Below are positions 34,920 to 43,554 of a stretch of 64,000 nucleotides of DNA, piece by piece. Each line of letters opens with the position of its first letter. The stretch's first letter is position 1. The DNA is taken from the NCBI RefSeq assembly GCF_002269255.1, contig NZ_CP022823.1, positions 3,968,001-4,032,000 of the forward strand, read 5' to 3'. The notes below the pieces were generated by a model, which was given only the letters and a program-made list of their open reading frames with translations, searched no databases and was not told the DNA's origin. The translations under genes and the position numbers were made by a program. This DNA comes from Klebsiella quasivariicola (GTDB taxonomy: Bacteria > Pseudomonadota > Gammaproteobacteria > Enterobacterales > Enterobacteriaceae).

Positions 34920-36344
34920 ATGACAAAAAAACTCCATATTAAAACCTGGGGCTGTCAGATGAACGAGTATGATTCATCAAAGATGGCCGATCTGCTGGAT
35001 GCGACACATGGGTATCAACTGACCGAAGTGGCGGAAGAAGCAGATGTGCTGTTGCTCAATACCTGCTCAATTCGTGAGAAGGCCCAGGAAAAAGTTTTCC
35101 ATCAGCTTGGCCGCTGGAAGCTGCTGAAAGAGAAAAATCCGGACCTGATTATTGGCGTTGGCGGCTGCGTGGCTTCCCAGGAAGGGGACCATATTCGTCA
35201 GCGCGCGCACTATGTCGATATTATTTTCGGGCCGCAAACCCTGCACCGCCTGCCGGAGATGATTAACGCCGTGCGCGGCAACCGCAGCCCGGTGGTTGAT
35301 ATCAGCTTCCCGGAAATTGAAAAATTCGATCGCCTGCCAGAACCGCGCGCCGAAGGCCCTACCGCCTTTGTTTCGATTATGGAAGGCTGCAACAAATACT
35401 GCACCTACTGCGTGGTGCCGTACACCCGCGGGGAAGAGGTCAGCCGTCCGTGCGACGATATCCTGTTTGAAATCGCCCAGCTGGCGGCGCAGGGAGTGCG
35501 TGAGGTCAATCTGCTGGGCCAGAACGTGAACGCCTGGCGCGGTGAGAATTACGATGGCACCACCGGCAGCTTTGCCGATCTGCTGCGTCTGGTCGCCGCC
35601 ATCGACGGTATCGACCGTATTCGCTTCACCACCAGCCACCCGATCGAATTTACCGACGATATCATCGAGGTCTATCGCGATACGCCGGAACTGGTGAGCT
35701 TCCTGCACCTGCCGGTGCAGAGTGGTTCTGACCGGGTGCTGAATCTGATGGGACGCACCCATACCGCGCTGGAGTACAAAGCGATTATTCGCAAGCTGCG
35801 TGAGGCGCGCCCGGATATTCAGATAAGCTCTGACTTTATTGTCGGCTTCCCCGGCGAAACCACAGACGATTTCGAAAAGACCATGAAGCTTATCGCCGAC
35901 GTCAATTTCGATATGAGCTACAGCTTTATCTTCTCCGCTCGCCCGGGTACTCCGGCAGCGGATATGGTCGATGACGTGCCCGAGGCCGATAAAAAACAGC
36001 GTCTGTATATTCTGCAGGAGCGTATCAACCAGCAGGCGATGGCCTGGAGCCGGCGCATGCTCGGCACGGTACAGCGCATTCTGGTGGAAGGTACCTCGCG
36101 GAAGAACATCATGGAGCTCTCCGGGCGTACGGAGAACAACCGGGTGGTCAACTTCGAAGGCACACCGGATCTCGTCGGTAAGTTTGTCGATGTCGAAATT
36201 GTCGATGTGTATACCAACTCGCTGCGCGGCAAAATCGTGCGTACCGAAGCGGAGATGGGTCTGCGTATCGCTGAATCACCCGAATCAGTGATTGCCCGCA
36301 CCCGTAAAGAGAACGATCTTGGCGTGGGTATCTATCAGCCGTGA
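34920..36344 (+). CDS. miaB: tRNA-2-methylthio-N6-dimethylallyladenosine synthase
   Basis: Radical-SAM methylthiotransferase acting on i6A37 of tRNAs that read UNN codons. The 474-residue protein has an N-terminal UPF0004 domain with three cysteines (GCQMNEYDS, NTCSIRE, GGCVAS) for the auxiliary cluster. The radical-SAM motif CNKYCTYC and a C-terminal TRAM domain follow. The ATG at 34920 (MTKKLHIKTWGCQ) matches E. coli; an ATG 12 bp earlier is also possible. It lies upstream of ybeZYX-lnt but is separated from them by a hairpin. Confidence 0.97.
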   Translation: MTKKLHIKTWGCQMNEYDSSKMADLLDATHGYQLTEVAEEADVLLLNTCSIREKAQEKVFHQLGRWKLLKEKNPDLIIGVGGCVASQEGDHIRQRAHYVDIIFGPQTLHRLPEMINAVRGNRSPVVDISFPEIEKFDRLPEPRAEGPTAFVSIMEGCNKYCTYCVVPYTRGEEVSRPCDDILFEIAQLAAQGVREVNLLGQNVNAWRGENYDGTTGSFADLLRLVAAIDGIDRIRFTTSHPIEFTDDIIEVYRDTPELVSFLHLPVQSGSDRVLNLMGRTHTALEYKAIIRKLREARPDIQISSDFIVGFPGETTDDFEKTMKLIADVNFDMSYSFIFSARPGTPAADMVDDVPEADKKQRLYILQERINQQAMAWSRRMLGTVQRILVEGTSRKNIMELSGRTENNRVVNFEGTPDLVGKFVDVEIVDVYTNSLRGKIVRTEAEMGLRIAESPESVIARTRKENDLGVGIYQP

Positions 36345-36351
36345 TCCCTTC

Positions 36352-36383
36352 AGGCCTGTCGGTTCCGGCAGGCCTTGTAATTC
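36352..36383 (+). terminator. Hairpin after miaB, possible weak terminator
   Basis: AGGCCTGTCGG and CCGGCAGGCCT form a GC-rich stem with a 2-4-base loop directly after the miaB stop. The following TTGTAATT is only weakly T-rich, so read-through into ybeZ is plausible. Confidence 0.5.
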
Positions 36384-36497
36384 CTCTCTCCGTCCCTATA
36401 TCTACAGCAATGCTTGCGCCATTTTCCTGTGACGTAAATAATTTCCTGATTAGCCGGCCACGCGTCGCGTCCGGCCACCTGCGTAAAGAGGAACAGT

Positions 36498-37544
36498 TTG
36501 AACATAGACACTCGTGAAATTACCCTGGAGCCAGCGGATAACGCACGCCTGTTAGCCCTGTGCGGCCCGTTTGACGACAACATCAAACAGCTGGAGCGTC
36601 GGTTAGGCATTGAGATCAACCGCCGTGACAATCACTTTAAACTGACCGGCCGCGCCCTGTGCGTGCACGCTGCCGCCGATATTCTGCGCAGCCTGTATGT
36701 CGACACAGCGCCAATGCGCGGTCAGATTCAGGATATTGAACCAGAGCAGATCCACCTGGCGATCAAAGAAGCGCGCGTACTGGAGCAGAGCGCCGAAAGC
36801 GTGCCGGAGTACGGCAAAGCCGTCAATATCAAGACCAAGCGCGGGGTAATCAAACCGCGTACGCCGAACCAGGCACAGTACATCGCCAATATCCTCGATC
36901 ACGACATCACTTTCGGCGTGGGTCCGGCGGGTACAGGTAAAACCTATCTGGCGGTGGCGGCAGCGGTCGATGCGCTGGAACGCCAGGAGATCCGCCGGAT
37001 TCTGCTGACCCGTCCGGCCGTTGAGGCAGGCGAAAAGCTCGGCTTCCTGCCCGGCGATCTGAGCCAGAAGGTCGACCCGTATCTGCGCCCGCTGTATGAC
37101 GCGCTGTTTGAGATGCTCGGCTTTGAGAAAGTGGAAAAGCTGATTGAGCGTAACGTCATCGAAGTGGCCCCGCTGGCCTATATGCGCGGACGGACGCTGA
37201 ATGACGCCTTTATCATTCTTGATGAAAGCCAGAACACCACCATCGAACAGATGAAGATGTTCCTGACCCGCATCGGCTTTAACTCCAAGGCGGTGATCAC
37301 CGGCGACATCACGCAGATAGACCTGCCGCGCAGCACCAAATCCGGTTTGCGTCACGCCATCGAAGTGCTGGCCGAAGTCGATGAGATCAGCTTTAACTTC
37401 TTCCATAGCGAAGACGTGGTGCGCCATCCGGTGGTCGCCCGCATCGTGAACGCTTACGAGGCGTGGGAAGCCGCAGACCAGAAACGTAAAGCAGAGCTGG
37501 CCGCCGAGCGCAAACGCGAAGCCCAGGAACAGGAGCAAAAATGA
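36498..37544 (+). CDS. ybeZ: PhoH-like ATPase YbeZ
   Basis: A PhoH-family nucleotide-binding protein associated with YbeY in rRNA maturation and RNA metabolism. The 348-residue protein has Walker [13 protein letters not shown] (about 145), Walker [10 protein letters not shown], and a charged C-terminal tail rich in Lys and Glu. The start is a TTG (36498-36500) after AGAGGA; the encoded N-terminus [15 protein letters not shown] matches E. coli. It overlaps ybeY by 4 bp (ATGA), so translation is coupled. Confidence 0.95.
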
Positions 37545-38014
37545 GTCAGGTGATCCTCGATTTACAGCTGGCCTGCGAAGAGACCAGCGGCCTGCCGGAC
37601 GAAGCCCTTTTTCAACGCTGGGTCGACGCCGTCATTCCGCCGTTTCAGGAGGAGTCAGAGTTAACGATTCGTCTGGTCGACGTTGCAGAAAGCCATGAGC
37701 TGAACCTGACCTACCGCGGCAAGGATAAGCCGACCAACGTCCTCTCCTTCCCGTTTGAAGCGCCGCCGGGAATTGAAATGCCGCTGCTCGGCGATCTGAT
37801 CATCTGCCGTCAGGTGGTAGAGCAGGAAGCCAGCGAGCAAGGTAAGCCACTTGAGGCGCACTGGGCGCATATGGTGGTACACGGTAGCCTGCATCTGCTG
37901 GGCTACGATCATATCGAAGACGACGAAGCGGAAGAGATGGAAGGCCTTGAAACAGAGATAATGCTTGCTCTGGGCTATGAGGACCCGTACATTTCCGAGA
38001 AGATTGCGGAATAG
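37541..38014 (+). CDS. ybeY: Endoribonuclease YbeY
   Basis: Metal-dependent endoribonuclease for 16S rRNA 3'-end maturation and 70S ribosome quality control. The 157-residue protein carries the diagnostic zinc motif [11 protein letters not shown] with histidines at residues 114, 118 and 124. [15 protein letters not shown] is also a family block. It overlaps ybeZ by 4 bp and precedes ybeX, a conserved ybeZ-ybeY-ybeX arrangement. Confidence 0.97.
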
Positions 38015-38020
38015 CACCCA

Positions 38021-38054
38021 GCCGGATGGCGGCGCTAGCGCCTCATCCGGCCGC
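38021..38054. repeat. REP-type palindromic element
   Basis: GCCGGATGGCGGCGCTAGCG followed by CCTCATCCGGCCGC is a typical enterobacterial REP hairpin, lying seven bases after the ybeY stop. Such elements often stabilise upstream mRNA or bind gyrase/IHF. Confidence 0.85.
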
Positions 38055-38161
38055 TGTTCCTGCGTTTTACCTGCCTGATCGTCAGGCAACCCATGCCGTC
38101 CGGCGCTGAGTTTACGCGCGACGAGCGACAGTTAAATCAACATGAGAACCCAAACGACGCC

Positions 38162-39040
38162 ATGAGCGACGACAATTCACACAGTAGTGACACAGTAAAC
38201 AGCAAAAAGGGATTTTTCTCCCTGTTACTCAGCCAGCTTTTTCACGGGGAACCGAAAAACCGCGATGAACTGCTGGCGCTGATCCGTGATTCCGGGCAAA
38301 ACGACCTTATCGATGAAGATACGCGTGACATGCTCGAAGGGGTAATGGATATCGCCGACCAGCGGGTCCGCGACATTATGATCCCCCGTTCACAAATGAT
38401 TACCCTGAAACGCAACCAGACGCTGGATGAGTGCCTGGATGTCATCATTGAATCCGCCCACTCGCGTTTCCCGGTCATCAGTGAAGATAAAGATCACATC
38501 GAAGGGATTCTGATGGCCAAGGACCTGCTGCCGTTTATGCGCAGCGACGCCGAAGCTTTCAGCATGGAAAAAGTGTTACGGCCGGCGGTTGTCGTCCCGG
38601 AAAGCAAGCGGGTCGACCGCATGCTGAAAGAGTTTCGCTCACAGCGCTACCATATGGCGATCGTTATTGACGAATTCGGCGGCGTCTCCGGCCTGGTGAC
38701 CATCGAGGACATCCTTGAGCTCATCGTCGGAGAAATCGAAGACGAGTACGACGAAGAAGAAGATATCGATTTTCGCCAGCTGAGCCGCCATACCTGGACG
38801 GTGCGCGCTCTGGCTTCCATCGAAGACTTCAACGACGCCTTTGATACGCACTTTAGCGATGAAGAAGTGGATACCATTGGCGGGCTGGTGATGCAGGCCT
38901 TTGGCCACCTGCCGGCCCGCGGCGAATCTATCGACATTGACGGTTACCAATTCAAGGTAGCAATGGCAGATAGCCGTCGTATCATTCAGGTGCATGTAAA
39001 GCTGCCGGATGACGCTCCTCAGCCGAAGCTGGAAGAGTAA
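38162..39040 (+). CDS. ybeX: YbeX/CorC, CBS-domain protein
   Basis: A cytoplasmic protein linked to Mg2+/Co2+ resistance (CorC) and, more recently in E. coli, to ribosome metabolism. The 292-residue protein has an N-terminal segment (MSDDNSHSSDTVNSKKGFFS), a pair of CBS domains (about 70-190; IMIPRSQMITL, FGGVSGLVTIED), an acidic stretch (EDEYDEEEDIDF) and a C-terminal CorC/HlyC domain. The ATG at 38162 matches the family. The REP element separates it from ybeY. It is followed by lnt after a structured 128-bp gap. Confidence 0.95.
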   Translation: MSDDNSHSSDTVNSKKGFFSLLLSQLFHGEPKNRDELLALIRDSGQNDLIDEDTRDMLEGVMDIADQRVRDIMIPRSQMITLKRNQTLDECLDVIIESAHSRFPVISEDKDHIEGILMAKDLLPFMRSDAEAFSMEKVLRPAVVVPESKRVDRMLKEFRSQRYHMAIVIDEFGGVSGLVTIEDILELIVGEIEDEYDEEEDIDFRQLSRHTWTVRALASIEDFNDAFDTHFSDEEVDTIGGLVMQAFGHLPARGESIDIDGYQFKVAMADSRRIIQVHVKLPDDAPQPKLEE

Positions 39041-39061
39041 GCGGCAGCACCGAAGGTCACG

Positions 39062-39116
39062 GCCAGCCGGGAGACAGACCGTGGGCGATACCTGGTTGTC
39101 CCCTCACCCGGCTGGC
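39062..39116 (+). other. Strongly structured intergenic element between ybeX and lnt
   Basis: A perfect 10-bp inverted repeat (GCCAGCCGGG at 39062, CCCGGCTGGC at 39107) encloses a second inner stem (GACA-g-ACC with GGT-TGTC) and a 13-base apical loop, with a 6-base bulge on the 3' side. No T tract follows, so it is not an intrinsic terminator. It sits 53 bp before the lnt ATG. I recognise no named RNA family. Confidence 0.5.
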
Positions 39117-39168
39117 AAAGAGCATAGCCTGTGACAACAGGCGTTAATTAACGGGACGATTAACCTAA

Positions 39169-40707
39169 ATGGTATTTGCCTCTCTTCTTGAACGCCAGCG
39201 GGTACGCCTGTTGCTGGCGCTGTTATTCGGAGCCAGCGGAACGCTGGCTTTTTCACCTTATGACATCTGGCCAGCGGCTATCGTTTCGCTGGTTGGCCTG
39301 CAGGCATTAACTCTCAACCGGCGCCCGCTGCAAAGCGCAAGCATCGGCTATTGCTGGGGACTCGGCCTGTTCGGCACGGGTATCAACTGGGTCTATGTCA
39401 GCATCGCGCAGTTTGGCGGCATGCCCGGCCCGGTTAACGTTTTCCTCGTCGTTCTGCTGGCGGCCTATCTGTCGCTCTATACTGGCCTGTTTGCCGGCCT
39501 GCTCGCCCGTCTGTGGCCCAAAACCAGCTGGATCCGCATGGCTATTGCCGCCCCTGTCGTCTGGCAGATCACCGAGTTCCTGCGCGGCTGGGTGCTGACC
39601 GGCTTTCCGTGGCTACAGTTCGGCTACAGCCAGATTGACGGCCCGCTGAAAGGCCTGGCGCCGGTGATGGGCGTCGAGGCGATTAACTTCCTGCTGATGA
39701 TAATCAGCGGCCTGCTGGCTCTGGCCCTCGTCCAGCGTAACTGGAAGCCGCTGGTCATCGCCGCGCTGCTGTTCGCCCTGCCGTTCCCGCTGCGCTATAT
39801 CCAGTGGTATCAACTGCTGCCGGCGCGTGCGACCCAGGTCTCGCTGGTGCAAGGCGATATCCCGCAGGCCATGAAGTGGGATGAGAAGCAGCTGGTCAAC
39901 ACCCTGAAAACGTACCTGGCGCTGACCCAGCCGCATATCGGCCACTCGCAGCTGATTATCTGGCCTGAGTCGGCGATCCCGGATCTGGAGATCAACCAGC
40001 AGCAGTTCCTCAGCATGATGGACGATCTGCTGCGCGCAAAAGACAGCTCGTTGATCACCGGCATTGTCGATGCACGTCTCAATAAGCAGAACCGCTACGA
40101 TACCTACAACACCATCATTACGCTCGGTAAAGATAACCCGTATCGCTACGACTCGACCAATCGCTACAACAAGAACCATCTGGTGCCGTTCGGTGAGTTT
40201 GTGCCGCTGGAGTCAATTCTGCGCCCGCTGGCGCCGTTCTTTGACCTGCCGATGTCCTCCTTCAGCCGCGGCCCCTACGTGCAGCCGCAGCTGATGGCGC
40301 ATAATCTGAAGCTCACCGCCGCCATTTGTTACGAGATAATCCTCGGGGAACAGGTACGCGATAACTTCCGGCCGGACACCGACTTCCTGCTGACCATATC
40401 CAACGATGCCTGGTTCGGTAAGTCCATCGGTCCGTGGCAACACTTCCAGATGGCGCGCATGCGCGCGCTGGAGCTGGCCCGCCCACTCCTGCGCAGCACC
40501 AACAACGGCATTACTGCGGTGATCGGCCCGCGCGGCGAGATCCAGCAGATGATCCCGCAGTTTACCCGCGCGGTGTTGACCACCACCGTTACGCCCACCA
40601 GCGGCCTAACGCCTTATGCCCGCACCGGCAACTGGCCGCTATGGGCGCTGACGGTGCTGTTTGGCTTCGGCGCCCTGCTGATGAGTCTGCGTCAGCGTCG
40701 CCGATAA
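39169..40707 (+). CDS. lnt: Apolipoprotein N-acyltransferase
   Basis: Inner-membrane enzyme that adds the third acyl chain to lipoproteins, needed for Lol sorting. The 512-residue protein has about six N-terminal and one C-terminal transmembrane helices around a periplasmic nitrilase-like domain. The catalytic triad is visible at the canonical positions: E267 (WPESAIPD), K335 (RYNKNHLVPF) and C387 (AAICYEIILG). The ATG at 39169 has no strong Shine-Dalgarno, which is odd, but it matches E. coli. It is probably cotranscribed with ybeX and is followed by a strong terminator. Confidence 0.97.
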   Translation: MVFASLLERQRVRLLLALLFGASGTLAFSPYDIWPAAIVSLVGLQALTLNRRPLQSASIGYCWGLGLFGTGINWVYVSIAQFGGMPGPVNVFLVVLLAAYLSLYTGLFAGLLARLWPKTSWIRMAIAAPVVWQITEFLRGWVLTGFPWLQFGYSQIDGPLKGLAPVMGVEAINFLLMIISGLLALALVQRNWKPLVIAALLFALPFPLRYIQWYQLLPARATQVSLVQGDIPQAMKWDEKQLVNTLKTYLALTQPHIGHSQLIIWPESAIPDLEINQQQFLSMMDDLLRAKDSSLITGIVDARLNKQNRYDTYNTIITLGKDNPYRYDSTNRYNKNHLVPFGEFVPLESILRPLAPFFDLPMSSFSRGPYVQPQLMAHNLKLTAAICYEIILGEQVRDNFRPDTDFLLTISNDAWFGKSIGPWQHFQMARMRALELARPLLRSTNNGITAVIGPRGEIQQMIPQFTRAVLTTTVTPTSGLTPYARTGNWPLWALTVLFGFGALLMSLRQRRR

Positions 40708-40715
40708 GTTTCTCC

Positions 40716-40744
40716 GCCGGCGACGCCCGTCGCCGGCTTTTTTC
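40716..40744 (+). terminator. Terminator after lnt
   Basis: A perfect 9-bp stem (GCCGGCGAC / GTCGCCGGC) with a 4-base loop is followed by TTTTTT. Confidence 0.95.
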
Positions 40745-40763
40745 ACCCCGCCCTCTGCCATTC

Positions 40764-40779
40764 TGGCACAGACATTGCT
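40764..40779 (+). promoter_or_regulatory. Sigma-54 promoter-like element upstream of gltI
   Basis: TGGCACAGACATTGCT matches the -24/-12 consensus (TGGCAC-N5-TTGCW), with exactly 10 bp between GG and GC. It lies about 285 bp before gltI. The NtrC-like sites lie downstream of it, which is atypical, so its use is uncertain. Confidence 0.45.
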
Positions 40780-40813
40780 TTATTTTTATCGGGTAGCGCC
40801 GTCGTCCGCCTCA

Positions 40814-40893
40814 GTGCAACCGGGTTGCACCATAAACGTTCGATGGTCGCGCTATTTTGGTGCAATGGAAGATCTTTGCCTCCCATTGGTGCG
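40814..40893 (+). promoter_or_regulatory. NtrC-like binding cluster upstream of gltI
   Basis: Two 17-mers resemble the NtrC consensus TGCACY-N5-GGTGCA: 40848-40864 (10 of 12 positions by eye) and 40877-40893 (9 of 12). A perfect 17-bp palindrome GTGCAACCGGGTTGCAC precedes them (40814-40830). Their distance of about 100-130 bp from a second sigma-54-like element (40975-40989) is typical of enhancers. Nitrogen control of gltIJKL fits the function. Confidence 0.5.
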
Positions 40894-40974
40894 GAGCACT
40901 TCGCAAAAATAAACAATAAAACAGCAAAATCTTTACATTAAGCCAAACTAAATGCTAACAAACACATACAAATG

Positions 40975-40989
40975 CGGCACGTGGATGCG
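40975..40989 (+). promoter_or_regulatory. Second, suboptimal sigma-54-like element before gltI
   Basis: CGGCACGTGGATGCG has the GG and GC of a -24/-12 promoter separated by 9 rather than 10 bp. It lies about 75 bp before the gltI ATG and downstream of the NtrC-like sites, which is the expected geometry. Confidence 0.35.
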
Positions 40990-41063
40990 TGCCCCTAATA
41001 ACAACACACACAATCACAATGGGTATCAATAGCGTCGCTGACGCTGCGGATAAGGAGTTGGAT

Positions 41064-41975
41064 ATGCAATTACGTAAACTGGCCACAGCAATGCTGGTGA
41101 TGGGGATGACTGCCGGTCTGGCACAGGCAGAAGATGCCGCCCCGGCGACTGGCCAGAGCACTCTGGATAAGATCGCTAAAAACGGGGTTATCGTTGTCGG
41201 GCATCGTGAATCTTCCGTCCCGTTCTCTTACTACGATAATCAGCAGAAGGTTGTGGGCTACTCTCAGGACTACTCCAACGCCATCGTCGATGCCATCAAG
41301 AAAAAACTGAACAAGCCCGACCTGCAGGTGAAACTGATCCCGGTCACCTCCCAGAACCGTATCCCGCTGCTGCAGAACGGCACTTTTGATTTCGAGTGCG
41401 GCTCAACCACCAACAACCTTGAGCGCCAGAAACAGGCAGCCTTCTCCGACACCATCTTCGTGGTCGGCACCCGTCTGCTGGTGAAGAAAGGCGGCCCGAT
41501 CAAAGATTTCCCGGACCTGAAGGACAAAGCGGTGGTTGTCACCTCCGGGACCACCTCAGAGATCCTGCTGCATAAGCTGAACGATGAGAAAAAAATGAAT
41601 ATGCGCATTATCAGCGCTAAAGATCATGGCGACTCTTTCCGTACCCTGGAAAGCGGGCGCGCGGTGGCCTTTATGATGGATGATGCCCTGCTGGCTGGCG
41701 AACGCGCGAAGGCAAAGAAACCGGATAACTGGGAAATCGTCGGCACCGCGCAGTCAAAAGAAGCCTATGGCTGCATGCTGCGTAAAGACGATCCGTCTTT
41801 CAAAGCGCTGGTCGATGAAACCGTTGCCCAGGCCCAGACCTCTGGCGAAGCGGCGAAGTGGTTTGATAAATGGTTCAAAAATCCAATTCCGCCGAAAAAC
41901 CTTAACCTGAACTTCGAACTGTCTGACGACATGAAAGCGCTGTTCAAATCACCTAATGACAAAGCACTGAACTAA
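41064..41975 (+). CDS. gltI: Glutamate/aspartate periplasmic binding protein
   Basis: Solute-binding component of the GltIJKL ABC importer. The 303-residue precursor has a Sec signal peptide (MQLRKLATAMLVMGMTAGLA, cleaved after AQA) and a type 3 solute-binding fold, with VGHRESSVPFSYYD, FECGSTTNN and VVTSGTTSEIL. The ATG at 41064 follows AAGGAG; the longer upstream frame lies in the leader. It is the first gene of gltIJKL and is expected to be far more abundant than the membrane subunits, consistent with the hairpin that follows. Confidence 0.96.
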   Translation: MQLRKLATAMLVMGMTAGLAQAEDAAPATGQSTLDKIAKNGVIVVGHRESSVPFSYYDNQQKVVGYSQDYSNAIVDAIKKKLNKPDLQVKLIPVTSQNRIPLLQNGTFDFECGSTTNNLERQKQAAFSDTIFVVGTRLLVKKGGPIKDFPDLKDKAVVVTSGTTSEILLHKLNDEKKMNMRIISAKDHGDSFRTLESGRAVAFMMDDALLAGERAKAKKPDNWEIVGTAQSKEAYGCMLRKDDPSFKALVDETVAQAQTSGEAAKWFDKWFKNPIPPKNLNLNFELSDDMKALFKSPNDKALN

Positions 41976-42126
41976 TTATAACAACCAGGGGCGGGATATC
42001 CTGCCCTCCCGATGATTGTCACAGCACGGACAGACTATACGGTGGCTGGTCGTTCCCCAGCCGTCGCGAATACCGAAACAAGCTGGACAACCGTCTTCGA
42101 GGGTAGCAATGGCTACCCTTTTTTTT
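41969..42126 (+). ncRNA. sroC: SroC sRNA region, released from the gltI-gltJ mRNA
   Basis: In E. coli and Salmonella, SroC is a stable RNA cut from the gltIJKL transcript between gltI and gltJ, which acts as a sponge for GcvB. Here the 164-bp gltI-gltJ gap has the same place and size, and ends in a strong intrinsic terminator hairpin with eight Ts, as an Hfq-bound sRNA should. The 5' end is set approximately at the gltI stop, because the processing site cannot be read from sequence alone. Confidence 0.65.
42101..42126 (+). terminator. Terminator between gltI and gltJ (3' end of SroC)
   Basis: GGGTAGC / GCTACCC with a 4-base loop is followed by TTTTTTTT. Partial read-through would supply gltJKL. 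Confidence 0.9.
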
Positions 42127-42139
42127 CCAGGAGTCATGT

Positions 42140-42880
42140 ATGTCAATAGACTGGAACTGGGGGATATTCCTGCAACAGGCCCCCTTCGGCAACACTACCT
42201 ACCTGGGCTGGCTGTGGAGTGGTTTTCAGATAACCGTCGCCCTCTCCATCTCGGCCTGGATCATCGCTTTCCTCGTCGGCTCGCTGTTCGGCATTTTACG
42301 CACGGTCCCTAATCGCTTCCTCTCGGGGATTGGCACCTGCTATGTCGAACTGTTTCGCAACGTGCCGCTGATCGTGCAGTTCTTTACCTGGTACCTGGTG
42401 GTGCCGGAGTTCCTGCCGGAAAATATCGGCATGTGGTTTAAATCGGAACTCGACCCAAACATTCAGTTTTTTGTCTCCTCCATGCTGTGCCTGGGGCTGT
42501 TTACCGCCGCTCGCGTCTGCGAACAGGTACGTGCCGCCATCCAGTCGCTGCCGCGCGGGCAAAAGAATGCCGGCCTGGCGATGGGTCTGACCCTGCCGCA
42601 AACCTACCGCTACGTGCTGCTGCCGAACGCCTACCGCGTTATCGTGCCGCCGATGACCTCGGAAATGATGAACCTGGTGAAAAACTCGGCCATCGCCTCC
42701 ACCATCGGTCTGGCCGATATGGCCGCGCAGGCGGGCAAGCTGCTGGACTACTCCGCTCATGCCTGGGAGTCTTTTACCGCCATCACCCTGGCCTACGTCT
42801 TCATTAATGCGGTGATTATGCTGATTATGTATGTGGTCGAGCGTAAGGTTCGCCTGCCTGGCAATATGGGAGGCAAATAA
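42140..42880 (+). CDS. gltJ: Glutamate/aspartate ABC transporter permease GltJ
   Basis: Inner-membrane permease of the HisM/amino-acid family, 246 residues. It has about five transmembrane helices and the EAA-type cytoplasmic loop (QVRAAIQSLPRGQKNAGLAM) that docks on the ATPase. It is preceded by CCAGGAG 8 bp before the ATG. The stop overlaps the gltK ATG by one base. It pairs with GltK to form the channel. Confidence 0.96.
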   Translation: MSIDWNWGIFLQQAPFGNTTYLGWLWSGFQITVALSISAWIIAFLVGSLFGILRTVPNRFLSGIGTCYVELFRNVPLIVQFFTWYLVVPEFLPENIGMWFKSELDPNIQFFVSSMLCLGLFTAARVCEQVRAAIQSLPRGQKNAGLAMGLTLPQTYRYVLLPNAYRVIVPPMTSEMMNLVKNSAIASTIGLADMAAQAGKLLDYSAHAWESFTAITLAYVFINAVIMLIMYVVERKVRLPGNMGGK

Positions 42881-43554
42881 TGTACGATTTTGACTGGAGT
42901 TCGATCGTTCCATCCATGCCCTACCTGCTGGCGGGTCTGGTGATTACCCTGAAGATTACGGTGATCGCCATCGTGATCGGCATCGTCTGGGGTACTTTGC
43001 TGGCGGTAATGCGCCTGTCCAGCTTTCTGCCGCTGGCCTGGTTTGCTAAAACCTACGTCAACGTATTCCGTTCTATCCCGCTGGTGATGGTCCTGCTGTG
43101 GTTCTATCTGATTGTCCCTGGCTTCCTGCAGAACGTCCTGGGGCTATCGCCGAAGACGGATATCCGCCTGATCTCGGCAATGGTCGCATTTTCGATGTTC
43201 GAAGCCGCCTACTATTCAGAGATTATCCGCGCCGGCATCCAGAGCATCTCGCGCGGCCAGTCCAGCGCCGCGCTGGCGCTGGGAATGACCCACTGGCAGT
43301 CAATGCGGCTGGTGATCCTGCCGCAGGCCTTCCGCGCCATGGTGCCACTGCTGTTAACCCAGGGGATCGTCCTGTTCCAGGATACCTCGCTGGTGTATGT
43401 ATTGAGTCTCGCCGACTTCTTCCGTACCGCCTCCACCATCGGTGAGCGTGACGGGACCCAGGTCGAAATGATCCTGTTCGCGGGCGGCGTCTATTTTGTG
43501 ATTAGCCTCAGCGCTTCGCTGTTGGTCAGCTGGTTGAAGAAAAGGACTGTGTAA
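42880..43554 (+). CDS. gltK: Glutamate/aspartate ABC transporter permease GltK
   Basis: Second permease subunit, 224 residues, with about five transmembrane helices and the EAA loop EIIRAGIQSISRGQSSAALA. It overlaps gltJ and gltL by one base each (TAATG junctions), so the three are translationally coupled and probably made in equal amounts. Confidence 0.96.
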   Translation: MYDFDWSSIVPSMPYLLAGLVITLKITVIAIVIGIVWGTLLAVMRLSSFLPLAWFAKTYVNVFRSIPLVMVLLWFYLIVPGFLQNVLGLSPKTDIRLISAMVAFSMFEAAYYSEIIRAGIQSISRGQSSAALALGMTHWQSMRLVILPQAFRAMVPLLLTQGIVLFQDTSLVYVLSLADFFRTASTIGERDGTQVEMILFAGGVYFVISLSASLLVSWLKKRTV

